DNA of 34,041 nt, taken from Actinomycetes bacterium. Its GTDB lineage: Bacteria > Actinomycetota > Acidimicrobiia > Acidimicrobiales > Ilumatobacteraceae. The notes below the pieces were generated by a model. That model had not been told where the DNA came from. It worked only from the letters and a program-made list of their open reading frames with translations, and did no database searches. Location of the stretch: contig JANYDH010000203.1 of assembly GCA_025359865.1 (NCBI GenBank), positions 1 to 34,041 of the forward strand, written 5' to 3'. Positions 1 through 7,760 of this stretch are shown piece by piece. Within the stretch, counting starts at the first letter, position 1. Each line of letters opens with the position of its first letter. The position numbers and the translations under genes were made by a program.

Positions 1-33
1 GGGGGGGGGGGGCCCCCCCCCCCCCCCCCCCCC
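1..33. other. Homopolymer blocks at window edge (probable artefact)
   Basis: The window opens with 12 consecutive G and then 21 consecutive C, directly after the end of the DUF4331 gene. Nothing else in the window has a homopolymer of this length. It looks like a contig-end or library artefact rather than genomic sequence, though I cannot test this. Confidence 0.7.
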
Positions 34-49
34 ACCACCGCGTTCATCG

Positions 50-2713
50 TCAGGAACCGACGATGGCAGTGTCCGGGAAGTACCCGGAGATGTCAGCAAC
101 GAGATGCGTCGCACCGGAGGTGAAGATGCACACCCGGCCGCCGTCACCAACCTTGGCCGCAACCATGTTCGGCGTGTCGAGGCCGGTCAGGTTGAGGTTG
201 GCGGCCAGCGGCCGAGGCGAACCACACGGATAGACCGTGACGAACCCTGCCGAAGCGCTCTCGGTGGCGGTGAGGTTCAGCAGCACCGCTCCGGCATCGA
301 CCGGCACCTTCGTGGCACCGGCGCCCGTGACCTTCAGTTCGATGGTCTGACCGGCGACTGGCTTAGCTCCGCTGTAGCCGACCTGGCCGTACTCGGTGCG
401 GGTCTCAAGCAGGCGCTCCGGCACGATGGGCATGAACGGCGAACCGGCTGGGGCGAAGCCCTGGAGGTCGGCCACCAGATGGGTTGACTTGCTCGTGAAG
501 AGGCAGACGTTTCCACCGGTACCAACCTTCGCTGCGACCAGTGTGGCCCGGGTGATACCCGGCACGAGCATGACGTTGGCTGCCTTCGGCGGCGTGGTAC
601 CACAGGGGTAGACCGTCACAAAGCCGGCTGCTGAGCTCTCGGTAGCCGCCACATTCAGATAGACGGCCTTGGCATCAGTTGGAACCTTTGCGGTACCGGT
701 GTCGGTCACGTGGAGCGTGATGACAGCGCCGTCGGCAGGCTTCGCGCCGACGTAGCCCTTCTGGCCACCCGTCTCAGTGGTCCGGGTCTCGAGCAGACGC
801 TCTGGCTGAGTGGATACGTACGCAGCATCGGAGGGGTGGAACCCGGCGAGGTCGGCGACAAGGTCCGTGGACACGTTGGTGAACAAACACACGGTGCCAT
901 CAGCTGCTAGCGGGGCGGCAACGAGGTTCTGGGTGATGAGGCCCGGGACTGGGTTGAAGCTCGATGCCAGCGGCCGCGGGGCGTCGCACGCATACGCCGT
1001 GACGAACCCGTTGTCCGAACTGTTCACCGCAGTGACATTGAGATACACGGTCTTGGCATCCGTCGGCACGAGCGAGCCGGTCAACCCGGTCACCTTCACC
1101 TTGACGATGGCGCCTGCGGCTGGCTTGGCACCCGTGTATCCGAGTTGACCACCAGCGTCCACGGCCCGCGTATCGAGCACGCGCTGCGGGTTCACCGGGA
1201 TGAACTCGGGCGAGCGTGGTGACTGCTCGGTGCCCTGGTTGACACTGTCCACATGCGGCAGCGCCAGGTACGGGAAGGTACCGCCGAAGGCACGGTCGTT
1301 GCGGTCGACAGAGTCGACTGCGACCAAACCCTGCACGAGCTTGCCGGATTGGGCAGCCCCCTCGACAGCCTGGATGGCGATGTCGACGACGTCGTCGACC
1401 AGACGGCGGCCGTTCGGGAAGCCTTGCACATCACCAGCCAGCACACCGTATGGATTCGGCTTGGCGGTCGGTGGGACCGCCATGTTCAACCGCAGCATTT
1501 CCGCAGGGGTCGCATTCGTGTTCCCACGGGCGACGCGAGCATCGGCGTTCAGGTCGGGTGAGTTGAGGTCGACGTTCAACACAACAGCTGGGTCACCGCT
1601 CAGGCCGGCGTTGGCCTTGCTGATTCCCTGCAGGAAGATCTCCGTCAGGTCATTGCGCGGCGTTGCCGGGGCGGGTACGCCGTAGATCGCCTGGATCAGT
1701 GTTGGCAGGATCGGCGTCTCGACTTTTGCGACCACAGCCGGGATCGTGTGATCGACGTCGGGAGAGATCGAGTTGAACGCATCCTTGAGCGCCAGCGGGA
1801 TCACGACCTCGTTGACCAATGGGTTGCCGAGCCGGGATACCTGGACGAACGCACTGTCCGGAGCCGCATCACCGGCAACCGCGGCGCTGCGGCGATCCGT
1901 CGTGCTCCAGATGCCGATCACCGGGTTGCGGGTGGCGTCGTTGTTGATCGCCAGCGCCGACTTGGGCACTTGCAACGCGATCGAGTTGACGTTGTAGCCC
2001 GCCAAGGTGTCCTGGCCCAACTCGGAGCCATCGCCGCCGTACAAGAGGTCGAACACGCGCAGGTCGAGGAAGAACGGATCGTCGGCTTGTCCTACGTAGT
2101 TCTTCCCACCATTACCGGGAAGGTTGACGATGGCCTGATCGCGCAACGGGGTGTAGTCCGGCATCGACTTCGCACCGGCAATCGACGGCGCGGCAATCGC
2201 CTCATCGAGGAGTGTGGTCGTCACGCTCGTGTCGCCATTCGTCACCGTCAGGTCATAGGTCTGGTATCCGTTTAGGTCAGGATCGTTGAGCGACGTCACC
2301 TGGCCGGTGTTGGTCAAGAACTGACCGTTCGGATCGCGGTAGTGAGTTGTGAACACCCACGTGTACGTGAGGTCGGCTACGGCATCACCGTCGTTGTCGA
2401 TCTTGATGTTGTAACGAGTGTCGTCGGCCCACGGATAGAAGTTCGGACCGCCGTTCGGCTCCTCGAAGGGAATCCAGTTGGAGATCAGCGTGACGCTATC
2501 GGGCTTGTCCGGGCTGACGAACGCATACACGTCGGTGTTGTCTGCTCGCGGATCGCCCGCGATCAACGGTGCCTCGCGGTGGCTGGACGCCGTGACCGAC
2601 GTCGGGCCGACCTGGGTGGCGAATGCACCGGTCACCAGTGCCAGACCAGCCGCTCCAGCGACGCCTTTCTTCCAACGAGTACCTTTGCTGTGACTATGTT
2701 GATGTCGAACCAT
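50..2713 (-). CDS. Secreted DUF4331 protein with three C-terminal repeats
   Basis: 887-residue exported protein. The chosen ATG at 2713 has GGAGG ten bases upstream and begins with a basic stretch and a hydrophobic segment (about residues 18-35) ending near VTA-SS, a plausible Sec signal peptide. An upstream TTG (2746) and ATGs (2743, 2731) are in frame but spoil the signal peptide. The mature protein starts with SSHREAPLIAGDPRADNTD, the hallmark of DUF4331, a domain of unknown function that occupies roughly residues 43-500. The last ~370 residues are three repeats of about 120 residues, each opening R-L/V-L-D/E-T-R, containing GY-x-GAKP, two cysteines (YPCG / VC-I/L-FT) and ending HLVAD-x-x-GF/Y-x-P. 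Such repeats occur in surface proteins of Acidimicrobiia-like actinobacteria and may mediate wall or ligand binding (inference). It is transcribed divergently from the 2882 pair. Confidence 0.9.
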   Translation of the reverse strand: MVRHQHSHSKGTRWKKGVAGAAGLALVTGAFATQVGPTSVTASSHREAPLIAGDPRADNTDVYAFVSPDKPDSVTLISNWIPFEEPNGGPNFYPWADDTRYNIKIDNDGDAVADLTYTWVFTTHYRDPNGQFLTNTGQVTSLNDPDLNGYQTYDLTVTNGDTSVTTTLLDEAIAAPSIAGAKSMPDYTPLRDQAIVNLPGNGGKNYVGQADDPFFLDLRVFDLLYGGDGSELGQDTLAGYNVNSIALQVPKSALAINNDATRNPVIGIWSTTDRRSAAVAGDAAPDSAFVQVSRLGNPLVNEVVIPLALKDAFNSISPDVDHTIPAVVAKVETPILPTLIQAIYGVPAPATPRNDLTEIFLQGISKANAGLSGDPAVVLNVDLNSPDLNADARVARGNTNATPAEMLRLNMAVPPTAKPNPYGVLAGDVQGFPNGRRLVDDVVDIAIQAVEGAAQSGKLVQGLVAVDSVDRNDRAFGGTFPYLALPHVDSVNQGTEQSPRSPEFIPVNPQRVLDTRAVDAGGQLGYTGAKPAAGAIVKVKVTGLTGSLVPTDAKTVYLNVTAVNSSDNGFVTAYACDAPRPLASSFNPVPGLITQNLVAAPLAADGTVCLFTNVSTDLVADLAGFHPSDAAYVSTQPERLLETRTTETGGQKGYVGAKPADGAVITLHVTDTGTAKVPTDAKAVYLNVAATESSAAGFVTVYPCGTTPPKAANVMLVPGITRATLVAAKVGTGGNVCLFTSKSTHLVADLQGFAPAGSPFMPIVPERLLETRTEYGQVGYSGAKPVAGQTIELKVTGAGATKVPVDAGAVLLNLTATESASAGFVTVYPCGSPRPLAANLNLTGLDTPNMVAAKVGDGGRVCIFTSGATHLVADISGYFPDTAIVGS

Positions 2714-2881
2714 TGGTTTGTGAACCTCCATGTCGACGACCATCAATGTGGTCGTGTTTCGTTACTAGAGTTCGTTCGACACGAAGCACGATGCGGATCG
2801 GAATTCCTTTTCGGAGGGCTCATTCCTCACGCGATCGGTGGATCGCGCGCTGTCAAGGGATGCGGAGGGAGAAGCGCCACC

Positions 2882-3001
2882 ATGGCCGACATCGGCAAGC
2901 CGAAACGGGTGATCAGTGTCCCGGACCGAGAACAGGTTCCGATCCCGATGGAACCTGCCCGCCCCGAGCCTGCGCCGAGCGAGCACTCCTCACATGAATG
3001 A
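2882..3001 (+). CDS. Small proline-rich acidic protein (39 aa)
   Basis: Short ORF starting MADIGKPKR and ending in a Pro/Glu-rich tail (PARPEPAPSEHSSHE). A GGAGGGAGA ribosome-binding site stands just upstream of the ATG at 2882. Its stop overlaps the next gene's start (ATGAATGA), which suggests translational coupling. There is no membrane segment or cysteine. I recall similar short 'M-x-D-I-G-x-P-x-R' openings followed by Pro/Glu tails in actinobacteria, but cannot confirm a family here. The function is unknown; it could be a real micro-protein or a leader that sets translation of the downstream membrane protein. Confidence 0.6.
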   Translation: MADIGKPKRVISVPDREQVPIPMEPARPEPAPSEHSSHE

Positions 3002-4055
3002 CGCCCTCTCCGGCGAGACCCCGACCGATCCAGTTCACGGATACAAAGTCGGCCTGTTGTGCTACCTCGGCGACGGTTGTATCCGGCTGTCTGGAGTTGG
3101 CGGGCCACGCGACGGACAAGTCGGTGATCGTCTCTACGACGTCGACGACGTGGCACGGTGCGCACGCGGGTTGGATCATCTGGCGCCCGACGAAGCATGC
3201 ACGTGCGGGTTCTGGTCAGTGGTCGACCGGACCGACCTCGGCCGCGCGTTCAATCGGCTTGATCAGACCTGGGCAGATCTCGAAATCGAATCGTTCGGGC
3301 AGATGGTGGTCCACGAATACGGACTGCGCAGCCAGTGCCAGCGCGTCCTCGCGGTGACCCTCGACGACCGTTGCGTCGAATGCGGTCGCACGGCGACACT
3401 GCTGTGCGCCGACAAGCCTGGACCACTCACGCCACGGTGCCAGATGCATGCCGCGTCGAAGTCGACCGGCTACTGCGAGACAGCGAACGAGACCGCAGGA
3501 CGCCTCGGCACCGAGGTCCGGATCACGCGTCGCATGTGGTCAGTCGAGAAGGCCACTGTCGAACGTCGCCCACGTTCCGTGCCGCGCACGTTGCGAATCG
3601 TGCGGATTGCGGCGGTCGCGAGCATCGGACTACTGCTGGTCGCACTCCTCGTTCGGACAAGTGACTCCTCCTTGACAAGCGCGAGAGGGGTAGCGCCGCC
3701 GGCCGGCCTCGTTCTCGTCCCTGCGGGCAACATCGCGGCGACCGCCCAACGTGCGGTCGGTGGCGAGACCCTCTCCGGTTCGATCGACATCGCTGGACAG
3801 TACAGCGCGGTGTACCGCATCGAATCTGACAGTCAGGTCGCAGGAATCGCCGTGCTGTCTGTCGAGTCGAACGAGGAACTCTCCTGTTCGATTGCCGTGA
3901 GGGAACCGGTCAGCGCATTTGTAGCGGCGTTGCTTCCCGAGAGTGTCCTGATCGGCGAATGGCGCGTCGGCCAGGCAGCAGGTGCGTCCGCGAAGACCTG
4001 CCTCGACTGGCACGACGACATCGAGCGGGTGATGTCTCGAACGCAGGGACGCTGA
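2994..4055 (+). CDS. Cys-rich, single-pass membrane protein of unknown function
   Basis: 353 residues from the ATG at 2994, inside the ATGAATGA overlap with the 39-aa ORF. The N-terminal ~180 residues are rich in Cys/His (Cys 23, 29, 56, 69, 71, 115, 127, 130, 138, 149, 161). Cys127-x2-Cys130 with Cys138 and Cys149-x2-His152 looks like a zinc-ribbon-type site. One hydrophobic helix follows at about residues 202-220 (IAAVASIGLLLVALLV), after a basic stretch, so the Cys-rich part should be cytoplasmic and the ~130-residue C-terminal domain extracellular. That topology resembles a transmembrane sensor or anti-sigma-like protein, but no known domain was recognised. An upstream ATG at 2916 would extend the protein through the 39-aa ORF in another frame and is less likely. 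Confidence 0.75.
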   Translation: MNDALSGETPTDPVHGYKVGLLCYLGDGCIRLSGVGGPRDGQVGDRLYDVDDVARCARGLDHLAPDEACTCGFWSVVDRTDLGRAFNRLDQTWADLEIESFGQMVVHEYGLRSQCQRVLAVTLDDRCVECGRTATLLCADKPGPLTPRCQMHAASKSTGYCETANETAGRLGTEVRITRRMWSVEKATVERRPRSVPRTLRIVRIAAVASIGLLLVALLVRTSDSSLTSARGVAPPAGLVLVPAGNIAATAQRAVGGETLSGSIDIAGQYSAVYRIESDSQVAGIAVLSVESNEELSCSIAVREPVSAFVAALLPESVLIGEWRVGQAAGASAKTCLDWHDDIERVMSRTQGR

Positions 4056-4090
4056 GCCGATGCGCCGATGCGCCGATGCGCCGGTGCGCC
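4056..4090 (+). repeat. Period-8 tandem repeat
   Basis: The octamer GCCGATGC is repeated three times, followed by the variant GCCGGTGC and GCC. It starts directly after the stop of the 2994 gene. No function is evident; it may be replication slippage next to the palindrome at 4096. Confidence 0.8.
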
Positions 4091-4095
4091 CCATC

Positions 4096-4150
4096 GCCGA
4101 CTTTTGGCGTTGGGCCTGTCATTGACAACAACCCGACGCCAAAGGTCGGC
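4096..4150. repeat. Compact inverted repeat, end-only version of the dispersed element
   Basis: An imperfect palindrome whose left arm (GCCGACTTTTGGCGTTGGG) and right arm (complement of CCCGACGCCAAAGGTCGGC) match with two mismatches. The core TTTGGCGTTGGG and the motif CTGTCATTGACA also begin the large repeat copies at 21276 and 33358, and the right arm matches their other end. This copy therefore looks like the element with its interior removed. It could also act as a terminator for the 2994 gene, although no T-run follows. Confidence 0.75.
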
Positions 4151-4206
4151 TGGAACGGGCGGCCCGGGGTTCGTCCGTGCCGCCATCAGAGTGGGAAGCT
4201 CGCCCG

Positions 4207-5355
4207 ATGAAGACCGCTGTCACCAACATGTTCGGCATCGATGTTCCAATCCTCGCGTTCACCCATTGCCGAGACGTGGTGGCCGCCGTCACGAGGGCTG
4301 GCGGACTCGGCGTGCTCGGTGCCGTGGCCCACTCGCCCGAACAACTCGAAATCGACCTGGCGTGGATCGAGGCCGAAGTCGGCGACCGACCGTACGGCAT
4401 CGATCTCATCGTGCCGGCGAAGTACGCCGGCGACGGTGAGGGCGGGTTCACGATGGACGACATCCGCCGTCTCATCCCCGCAGAGCACCAAGCGTTCGTC
4501 GACGACATCCTTCGCCGCTACGACGTGCCGCCGCTACCCGCCGACGACGACGCACGTTCCGGGCGGGGCGTGGCCAACTCCGGCACGGCGGCGCCATTCT
4601 CGGCAAACCAGGCCGATCCGCTCCTCGAGATCGCTCTCGCACACCGGCCGTCGTTGGTCGTGAACGCGCTCGGCCCTCCCCCGCCGCACATGATCGACCG
4701 CGTCAAGCAAGAGGGTCGGTTGCTCGGCGCGCTCGCCGGCAAGGCCCAGCACGCGCAGCGCCATGTGAACGCGGGCGTCGACATCATCATCGCCCAGGGA
4801 GCCGAGGCGGGCGGCCACACCGGCGAGGTTGGCACGATGGTGCTCGTCCCTGAGATCGTCGACGCCGTGGCACCCGTACCGGTGCTCGGCGCTGGGGGCA
4901 TCGGACGTGGCCGGCAGATGGCAGCCGCGATGGCGCTCGGCGCACAGGGCGTGTGGTGCGGGTCGGTGTGGCTCACCACGCACGAGGCCGAGACCCACCC
5001 GGTGGTGAAGCAGAAGTTCCTAGCCGCCACCTCCAGCGATACCGTGCGTTCGCGGTCGCTCACCGGCAAGCCGGCGCGCCAGTTGCGCACCGCCTGGACC
5101 GACGAATGGGACAACCCAGACAATCCGAAGCCGCTCGGCATGCCGATGCAACCCATCCTCGTGGCCGAGGCACAAGCGCGCATCAGCCGTGCCGCGCATA
5201 GGCCTGGCAGTGGCGCAGAACAGCTGACCAACTACTTCGTCGGCCAGATCGTGGGGTCGATGAACGTCAGCAAGCCTGCCGCACAGGTGGTCTTCGACAT
5301 GATCGATGAGTTCATCGAGGCCGTGCAATCACTCGGGCGGCTGCTAGAGACCTGA
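4207..5355 (+). CDS. Nitronate monooxygenase family protein (copy 1)
   Basis: 382-residue FMN-dependent TIM-barrel enzyme of the nitronate monooxygenase / 2-nitropropane dioxygenase family, which oxidises alkyl nitronates to carbonyls and nitrite. Visible marks are the N-terminal ...GGLGVLGAVAHS, the FMN/catalytic region AQGAEAGGHTGEVGTM with the conserved His, the phosphate-binding GAGGIGRGRQMAAAMALGA, and the late LTGKPARQLRT segment. The start was set at the ATG at 4207 because family members begin close to a 'T-x-F-G-I-x-x-P-I' segment; an in-frame start at 4177 would add ten unlikely residues. The true substrate is not predictable, since many family members act on other compounds. A second paralogue is at 29887. 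Confidence 0.88.
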   Translation: MKTAVTNMFGIDVPILAFTHCRDVVAAVTRAGGLGVLGAVAHSPEQLEIDLAWIEAEVGDRPYGIDLIVPAKYAGDGEGGFTMDDIRRLIPAEHQAFVDDILRRYDVPPLPADDDARSGRGVANSGTAAPFSANQADPLLEIALAHRPSLVVNALGPPPPHMIDRVKQEGRLLGALAGKAQHAQRHVNAGVDIIIAQGAEAGGHTGEVGTMVLVPEIVDAVAPVPVLGAGGIGRGRQMAAAMALGAQGVWCGSVWLTTHEAETHPVVKQKFLAATSSDTVRSRSLTGKPARQLRTAWTDEWDNPDNPKPLGMPMQPILVAEAQARISRAAHRPGSGAEQLTNYFVGQIVGSMNVSKPAAQVVFDMIDEFIEAVQSLGRLLET

Positions 5356-5405
5356 GAGCCAGCCGGACCGCTGCAAGCCACCCCCGCAATCAACGTTGGA
5401 CCAAC

Positions 5406-5423
5406 GGTATCTGATCCGATACC
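5406..5423. promoter_or_regulatory. Palindromic operator upstream of the XRE/nucleotidyltransferase pair
   Basis: GGTATC-TGATCC-GATACC: two perfect 6-bp arms around a centre containing GATC, 18 bp with one mismatched inner pair. It ends 8 bases before the ATG at 5432, the usual place for an autoregulatory site bound by the antitoxin-like HTH protein encoded next. Confidence 0.65.
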
Positions 5424-5431
5424 ATCTTGCC

Positions 5432-5773
5432 ATGGAGATGCCGTCGATCATCCACCACGTCATGGACGAACGAGGCTGGTCGCTTCGGCGACTGGCACTC
5501 GAGGCCGGCACCTCACACAGCACGCTGTCCGCGTACGCACATCGACGCGTCGATCCAGCCCTCGGTACGCTCGAGCGCATCGTCGAACGCGCTGGCTTGA
5601 CCATTGAGCCAACCGTGGTTCGCCGCATCACGGCGAACGAGCGCGGACGAGAACTGCTCGACGTCCTCGATCTCGCCGCGATGTTCCCCGCACGACACTC
5701 GCCGCATCTCACCGCTCCCGTGTTCCCGCAAGCCCGCCGAACCGAACGCCAGGACGTACCACGTGGTAGCTGA
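5432..5773 (+). CDS. XRE-family HTH regulator, putative antitoxin
   Basis: 113 residues. A Cro/CI-type helix-turn-helix lies near the N-terminus (SLRRLALEAGTSHSTLSAY, about residues 18-36), followed by GTLERIVERAGLTIEP, typical of the end of an HTH_3 fold, and a short polar C-terminus. The ATG at 5432 is preferred (a second at 5438 is possible); an in-frame start at 5396 would run through the palindrome. The stop overlaps the nucleotidyltransferase gene by 11 bases, so the two are translationally coupled. By context it should bind the 5406-5423 palindrome, repress the pair and perhaps neutralise the partner (inference). Confidence 0.8.
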   Translation: MEMPSIIHHVMDERGWSLRRLALEAGTSHSTLSAYAHRRVDPALGTLERIVERAGLTIEPTVVRRITANERGRELLDVLDLAAMFPARHSPHLTAPVFPQARRTERQDVPRGS

Positions 5774-6320
5774 CACCGAGCGGTCCCTCGCAGAGGCCGT
5801 CATCGAACTCAGCCGCGCCCTCGACACGGCAGGCATTGCCCACGCATTCGGTGGGGCACTCGCGCTGGCCTGGTGCACCGAACGCGCCCGCGGCACGATC
5901 GACATCGATGTGAACGTGTTCCTCAGCGTCGACCAATTCGACACCCTTGTCGCTGCGCTTCCGGGTGACCTTGAGGTCGACGATGAGCGTCGTCGTCTAC
6001 TGCTCGTCGATGGGCAAGCACGCCTCTGGTGGGGACGAATCCCCGTCGATGTCTTCCTTGATACCACCGACTTCCACCGTCAGGCCGCACTGAGAACACA
6101 TCGGGAATCATTCGGCGGCGCGGAGGTTCCGTTCCTCGGATGCAGCGATCTTGCGGTGTTCAAGGCCTTCTCTAATCGCACCAAGGACTGGGCCGACCTC
6201 GAAGCGATGGCGGCCGCTCGCACGCTCGACATCGAGCGAGTAGTTGGGGTGATCGCTCGGTACCTCGGCCCGGACGACGAGCGGATCCCTCGACTTCTCG
6301 GGATCACATCGCAGTCCTGA
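5763..6320 (+). CDS. Nucleotidyltransferase-fold protein, putative toxin (AbiEii/MenT-like)
   Basis: 185 residues from a GTG at 5763, with AGGA seven to eight bases upstream and an 11-base overlap with the XRE gene. It has the polymerase-beta-type nucleotidyltransferase signature: Gly30-Gly31 then Asp47-x-Asp49 (RGTIDIDVN), a third acidic strand PVDVFLD (Asp96, Asp100) and the C-terminal helix DLAVFKAFSNRTKDWADLE, seen in the AbiEii / DUF6036-like branch. Known toxins of this fold, such as MenT of Mycobacterium tuberculosis, modify tRNA acceptor ends. Gene order (HTH first, transferase second), overlap and operator all fit a type II or IV toxin-antitoxin pair. The alternative is a non-toxic nucleotidyltransferase. 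Confidence 0.8.
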   Translation: MVADTERSLAEAVIELSRALDTAGIAHAFGGALALAWCTERARGTIDIDVNVFLSVDQFDTLVAALPGDLEVDDERRRLLLVDGQARLWWGRIPVDVFLDTTDFHRQAALRTHRESFGGAEVPFLGCSDLAVFKAFSNRTKDWADLEAMAAARTLDIERVVGVIARYLGPDDERIPRLLGITSQS

Positions 6321-6331
6321 GCTGCCGGCGA

Positions 6332-7561
6332 TCAGGAACGCTGCGTGCCGACCTTCAGTTCACGGAACGGCACCATGGTGTCGACTGCTGGCTCACGCGG
6401 CAGCCCCAACACTCGCTCGCCGATGATGTTGCGTTGGATCTCGTCGGTACCGCCCGCGATGCCGCTCTGGAACGAGTTCAGCACCTGACGGTTGAGGAGG
6501 CTGCCGCCTGAGACTGTGGAGTCCCACGCAATCGACCCGACGCCGGCAATCTCGAGCGCGATGGCGCGATAGCACCAGGCGATGTTCGAGCCCATCAGCT
6601 TGCCGAGCGAACCGCCCGGGCCCGGGGTCTTGCCGGCCTTCATGTCGGCTCGTGTGCGCATCGCCACCATCGACTTCGTCGACTCCATGCAGTACAACTG
6701 CATCAGTTGATCGCGCACGACAGCGTTCTCGATCGCACCGTTGGCTCGCGCCAACTCGACGAGACTGTCGAAGGTGGGCTGGGTGACCTTGCCGGCACCG
6801 CCAGAGCCGATGGCCACGCGCTCGTACATCAGCATGCTCGTGGCGAGCCGCCAGCCCGTGTTCGTCTCGCCGACCAGCCAGTCCTTGGGAATCCGGACGT
6901 CGTTGAAGAACACCTCGTTGAAGTGGCTGCCTCCGTCGATCTGGTGGATCGGGCGGATCTCGACCCCCGGAGCCTTCATGTCGAGGATGAACATCGAGAT
7001 GCCGCGATGCTTCACCTGGTCCGGATCGGTACGCACGACGACGAGGCCGTAATCGGACTTGTGCGCCAGGGTGGTCCAGACCTTCTGGCCGTTGATCACC
7101 CACTCGTCGCCATCGAGGTCGGCCTTCGACTGCAGGCTGGCAACGTCGGAGCCGGCGCCAGGCTCGGAGAACATCTGGCACCACAGGGTGCGGCCGGCGA
7201 TCATGTCGGGCAGGAACTGCTGACGCTGTGCGTCGGTGCCGTACTCGGCGAGCATCGGCAAGCACATGCCATGGCTGATGATGAACTCGCCGTCCTGAGC
7301 TGCGTATCCGGATTTCTCCTCCCGCCAGATCTTGTCGTGCGCCAGTGTGAGTCCTGCACCGCCGAACTCTCGGGGGTAGGTGATGCCTGCCAGACCAGCC
7401 CCCGAGGAGCGGGCGAGGAACTCCTTGTTCCACTCGAAGTTCACGTCCGCCGCCGGGCGGTGATTGTCCTGCAGGAAGGCCTGGCACTTGGCGCGGAATG
7501 CCTCAGCGTCATCCGGGGCGAGCGCGCCGTCAACGGCCGCACGTTCAGTGGTGTTACTCAT
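6332..7561 (-). CDS. Acyl-CoA dehydrogenase family protein
   Basis: 409-residue FAD flavoprotein of normal family length. Clear signatures are WCQMFSEPGAGSDVASLQ in the middle domain (FAD/substrate contact), GQKVWTTLAH, and near the C-terminus GGTDEIQRNIIGERVLG, the FAD-binding segment ending in LPREP. It should catalyse alpha,beta-dehydrogenation of an acyl-CoA with electrons passed to ETF; chain length or a steroid/branched substrate cannot be told. The ATG at 7561 has no strong ribosome-binding site. It is transcribed away from the 7761 gene, with a large hairpin between them. Confidence 0.93.
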   Translation of the reverse strand: MSNTTERAAVDGALAPDDAEAFRAKCQAFLQDNHRPAADVNFEWNKEFLARSSGAGLAGITYPREFGGAGLTLAHDKIWREEKSGYAAQDGEFIISHGMCLPMLAEYGTDAQRQQFLPDMIAGRTLWCQMFSEPGAGSDVASLQSKADLDGDEWVINGQKVWTTLAHKSDYGLVVVRTDPDQVKHRGISMFILDMKAPGVEIRPIHQIDGGSHFNEVFFNDVRIPKDWLVGETNTGWRLATSMLMYERVAIGSGGAGKVTQPTFDSLVELARANGAIENAVVRDQLMQLYCMESTKSMVAMRTRADMKAGKTPGPGGSLGKLMGSNIAWCYRAIALEIAGVGSIAWDSTVSGGSLLNRQVLNSFQSGIAGGTDEIQRNIIGERVLGLPREPAVDTMVPFRELKVGTQRS

Positions 7562-7634
7562 GGGTATTCAGTTTGCCACCCCGGCGGGTGTTCCCCGAAG
7601 TCGCCGGGCCCAGGAAATGGGCCAACGTCAGCGG

Positions 7635-7680
7635 CGTTTGGTAGGTCGAGCCCCCCGGAGGGGGCTCGACCTACCAAACG
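7635..7680. repeat. Perfect 21-bp inverted repeat with 4-nt loop
   Basis: Both arms are 21 bases with no mismatch (left arm from CGTTTGGTAGG to GAGCCCCC, loop CGGA). It sits between two divergent gene starts (7561 minus, 7761 plus), where no terminator is expected. It resembles a REP-type or insertion-element palindrome; a structured 5' leader for the plus-strand gene is possible. Confidence 0.85.
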
Positions 7681-7760
7681 CAGAGCTGTGAACCACAGCT
7701 CGCGCCCGCAAGTGACGATTCGAGGCAGCCTGTGCTTCGACCGGTGATTACCATCGGCGG

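Noticed and set aside
4056-4090. Short regular repeats as a CRISPR array
   Set aside because: Period is 8 with no spacers; a simple tandem repeat.
6707-7747. 346-codon plus-strand frame over the acyl-CoA dehydrogenase
   Set aside because: Antisense to an intact dehydrogenase and running through the hairpin at 7635; no domain.
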